Shown here: piece by piece, positions 62,067-64,000 of the stretch | Position numbering within the stretch: the first letter of the stretch is position 1 | Layout of the letters: each line of letters begins with the position of its first letter | Source of the DNA: Bacteroidota bacterium | GTDB lineage: Bacteria > Bacteroidota > Bacteroidia > Flavobacteriales > Crocinitomicaceae | Reading direction: 5' to 3' | Assembly: GCA_029558435.1 (NCBI GenBank) | Contig: JAKQEZ010000451.1 | Span: 1-64,000 of the forward strand | DNA: 64,000 nucleotides | Translations under genes and position numbers: made by a program | The notes under the pieces: generated by a model | Seen by the model: the letters and a program-made list of their open reading frames with translations, nothing else | Database searches by the model: none | Told to the model about the DNA's origin: nothing

Positions 62067-62862
62067 TTCCCAATAAAACGATTGAAAAATCAATCAAAGT
62101 GAAATAGTAAAATGGACGTTTTTGATTTGCAAAAACTAAAAAGAGCAATTGCACTAATACGGCCAAATAAAACAAAAGATTATCAGGTTCCATAAAACCT
62201 AAATACAGATTGCCAATTATAAAAATTAATAGAAAAGCAATTCCAACCAATTTAGAATATTCAACACCTAACAATTGAGGTAGAGTGCTGTTCTTTAGAT
62301 TGTCTATCGGCATATCGCGAATGTCAAACGGAATAATGATGGCAACAAAGTAGTTGTAAATCAACAACATAAATAATCCTGAAGTTCCAATAAACAAACC
62401 TTCATTTACCAATGGGAAAAATGCACTAGCATATCCCCAAGTAAGCGCTGTAATCACAATTTTAAAGCCGGGTATTTCACGCAATTTTAAACCAAAAATG
62501 GGTGTTGTGTACCACATACTTATAAATGCAAATGTCACTGAAAGTAACAGTAACCACCAACTGAAATAAAATAATTTTAACCCAATTGTAAACGCAATTA
62601 ATAAAGATATGATGCTCAAAATTAAGGGAAGATAAATGTATTTTCCCCATAAAGGTGGTTCTGAAAGTGCAAATCCACGTTTATCTACTAATCGTTGTAA
62701 ATTATAAATTGAAAAAGTTAGAAAAAATACAATTAATGCATATTCCAAAGCATGTTCCATCAAAAAATGCGAAACTATTCCGTAGGTCAAAACAGCACCT
62801 GAAAAGCTTATATTGAGATTGGAGGAGTCAAGAAAATATACTATTTTTTTGAATGTTGCCAT
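62050..62862 (-). CDS. UbiA-like polytopic membrane protein
   Basis: A 270-residue protein with about eight helices. Two loops resemble the Asp-rich motifs of UbiA prenyltransferases: YNLQRLVDKRGF near residue 55 and PFDIRDMPIDN near residue 180. The first motif lacks the full NDxxD pattern, so substrate and activity are uncertain. It is convergent to lspA and divergent from mreC. Confidence 0.7.
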   Translation of the reverse strand: MATFKKIVYFLDSSNLNISFSGAVLTYGIVSHFLMEHALEYALIVFFLTFSIYNLQRLVDKRGFALSEPPLWGKYIYLPLILSIISLLIAFTIGLKLFYFSWWLLLLSVTFAFISMWYTTPIFGLKLREIPGFKIVITALTWGYASAFFPLVNEGLFIGTSGLFMLLIYNYFVAIIIPFDIRDMPIDNLKNSTLPQLLGVEYSKLVGIAFLLIFIIGNLYLGFMEPDNLLFYLAVLVQLLFLVFANQKRPFYYFTLIDFSIVLLGISYLI

Positions 62863-62998
62863 GTACTTTAACTTTCACAAAAATAAACATAACTAATAGT
62901 TTCATTGAATTTCTTAGACATAACTTCGGTTGAATTTTAAATTTCATTTTTTAATAAACAATTTATTTTTTTATTTATCTCATTTTGTTAGCCTTTAT

Positions 62999-63006
62999 TA
63001 TCTTTG
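62999..63006 (+). promoter_or_regulatory. Candidate -7 box of mreC
   Basis: TATCTTTG matches TAnnTTTG, 7 bp before the mreC ATG at 63014, which would give an almost leaderless transcript; alternatively the match is chance. Confidence 0.4.
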
Positions 63007-63013
63007 CAAGCTT

Positions 63014-63850
63014 ATGCGTAATCTCATTGCTTTTTTAAGACGTTTTCAAGTATTTTTGGTATTTGCTTTATTGCAAGTGGTGGCGCTTACATTGTATTTT
63101 TCTTTTTTCTTTTATCCACGATCACAATACCTTACAACTGCAGCTGGATTTAATGCAAAAATTTGGGAATTGAGTAATGGAATAACAGAACATCTCAAAT
63201 TAAAGAAAACCAATGTTGCATTGCAGCAAAAGAATAAAGAATTAATGGAAAAAATACCATCAAGTTACACTCGAATCAATAATTCCACAGTAAAAGTTGA
63301 TGATACTATTTACCAACAAAAATATGAGTTTATACCAGGAGAAATCATAAATTCAACTGTTACAAATAGAAACAATTATTTCACAATCAACATCGGAACA
63401 CTAAATGGCGTTGAACGCGGTTTAGGTGTAATTTCTGATAATGGCGTAGTAGGGGTGATTCATAAATGTAGCGACCATTATTCTATTGTTAAGTCTGTAC
63501 TTACTGAAAACATTAATATTAGTGTGGTTGTTGATAAAGTGGGTTTGTTTGGTTTACTTAAATGGGATGGAGTTGACCCTAGAAGAGGTACTGTTGCTGG
63601 AATTTCAAATGATATCCGTATTAAAAAATGGTCAACTATTGTAACGAGAGAAGGAACTGGGCTTTTTCCAAAAGGTATTCCAGTTGGTAAAGTTGAAAAA
63701 TTGAAAAAAGTTGAAGGTGAAGCATTTTGGGATGTTTCCATCGTGTTTTCTGAAGATTATCGAAAGTTGCAAAAAATATATGTTGTTAAAAATATTTTGG
63801 CGCAAGAACAAGAAAAACTTGAATCACTAATACCTCAAAACAAAAATTAA
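63014..63850 (+). CDS. mreC: Rod shape-determining protein MreC
   Basis: A 278-residue protein. I start at the ATG at 63014 (MRNLIAFLRRFQVFLVFALLQ), not the open upstream frame. It has one N-terminal membrane helix, a coiled coil (about residues 55-90) and the MreC beta-domain (NYFTINIGTLNGVERGLGVISDNGVVGVIHKC, SVVVDKVGLFGLLKWDG, VVTREGTGLFPKGIPVGKV). It organises the elongasome with MreD, RodA and PBP2. mreB is not directly upstream here. Confidence 0.94.
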   Translation: MRNLIAFLRRFQVFLVFALLQVVALTLYFSFFFYPRSQYLTTAAGFNAKIWELSNGITEHLKLKKTNVALQQKNKELMEKIPSSYTRINNSTVKVDDTIYQQKYEFIPGEIINSTVTNRNNYFTINIGTLNGVERGLGVISDNGVVGVIHKCSDHYSIVKSVLTENINISVVVDKVGLFGLLKWDGVDPRRGTVAGISNDIRIKKWSTIVTREGTGLFPKGIPVGKVEKLKKVEGEAFWDVSIVFSEDYRKLQKIYVVKNILAQEQEKLESLIPQNKN

Positions 63851-64000
63851 TGAAACTCATCATTACACATAGTATAAGATTTGTATTATTTGTTTTTATT
63901 CAAGTATTAGTCTTTAACCAATTGGAGATAGGATGGGGTATTCATCCTATGGTGTATCCTTTGTTTATCATGCTGCTTCCTTTTGGAATTTCTTCCATTA
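63850..64000 (+). CDS. mreD: Rod shape-determining protein MreD, 5' end
   Basis: The start overlaps the mreC stop by one base (TAATG). About 50 residues are seen, with a hydrophobic helix (IRFVLFVFIQVLVFNQL) and a second one beginning at MVYPLFIMLLPFG. The order after mreC and the helix pattern support MreD. The rest lies outside the window. Confidence 0.8.
   Translation, partial: MKLIITHSIRFVLFVFIQVLVFNQLEIGWGIHPMVYPLFIMLLPFGISSI

Noticed and set aside
62930..63013. 28-residue longer N-terminus for MreC
   Set aside because: The extension covers the promoter-like region, and the ATG at 63014 gives the normal short cytoplasmic start before the membrane helix.

Overview
This 64 kb window reads as chromosome from a low-GC, free-living member of the Bacteroidota, most likely order Flavobacteriales. 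I could not test the family; gene content would fit a Crocinitomicaceae/Cryomorphaceae-like lineage. The evidence is: type IX secretion genes (PorP/SprF, a PorU-like C25 peptidase, a PorV/PorQ-type barrel), a CHU_C sorting domain, a split ATP synthase cluster without beta and epsilon, bacillithiol deacetylase BshB1, DUF4292, and the Bacteroidota -7 promoter box TAnnTTTG in front of many genes. Shine-Dalgarno sites are mostly weak. Almost all of the window is tightly packed core genome. I see no insertion sequence, prophage, CRISPR array or rRNA.

Layout. 0-2 kb: 3' end of a secreted PKD/CHU_C protein and a PorP/SprF protein. 1.7-7.5 kb: ATP synthase cluster (atpZ-like, small membrane protein, atpB-E-F-H-A-G), with hairpins after atpE and after atpA. 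7.6-13.2 kb: rsmI, an MDR oxidoreductase, PBP1A and the two subunits of a 3-oxoacid CoA-transferase. 13.3-19.5 kb (minus): PorU2-like C25 peptidase of 1703 aa and a PorV/PorQ-family barrel. 19.7-25.8 kb: pssA-purS, a sulfatase with its own formylglycine-generating enzyme, a methyltransferase, and cdsA-psd, so all three steps from phosphatidic acid to phosphatidylethanolamine lie within about 6 kb. 25.8-29.5 kb: tRNA-Arg, a voltage-gated-type K+ channel, a lipoprotein, serS. 29.6-34.1 kb: phenylacetyl-CoA epoxidase paaABCD (minus) divergent from paaE and an SDR. 34.2-44.3 kb: dinB, tRNA-Leu(CAA), bshB1, an ArsR-like regulator, purF, an OMP, waaA (kdtA), a YihY-type membrane protein, an ABC ATPase, radC and a second ArsR-like regulator. 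44.5-52.2 kb: dut, a nucleotidyltransferase, a TPR lipoprotein, a DUF4292 lipoprotein, an EnvC-like protein, then feoA-feoB and a 38-aa Cys-rich membrane peptide. 52.2-53.2 kb: tRNA-Leu(TAA), tRNA-Gly(GCC), rpiB. 53.3-64 kb: lysS, speA, hypotheticals, surE, lpxB, a SpoIID-like protein, a TraR/DksA-type protein, lspA, a UbiA-like membrane protein, mreC and the start of mreD.

The most unusual signal is not a gene. It is a family of 20-bp palindromes of the form ATATCG-N8-CGATAT. I found 14 copies by eye, 13 of them between 22.0 and 52.4 kb. They fall into a few exact sequence classes that share the same central asymmetry in either orientation. They occur between genes (including a 38-bp perfect palindrome, a nested composite and a cluster of three) and inside four protein-coding genes without breaking the frame. 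This resembles a small mobile palindromic element or a chromosome-wide protein-binding site. Both ArsR-like regulator genes in the window carry a copy about 75-90 bp upstream of their start codons, which suggests one testable candidate for a binding protein.
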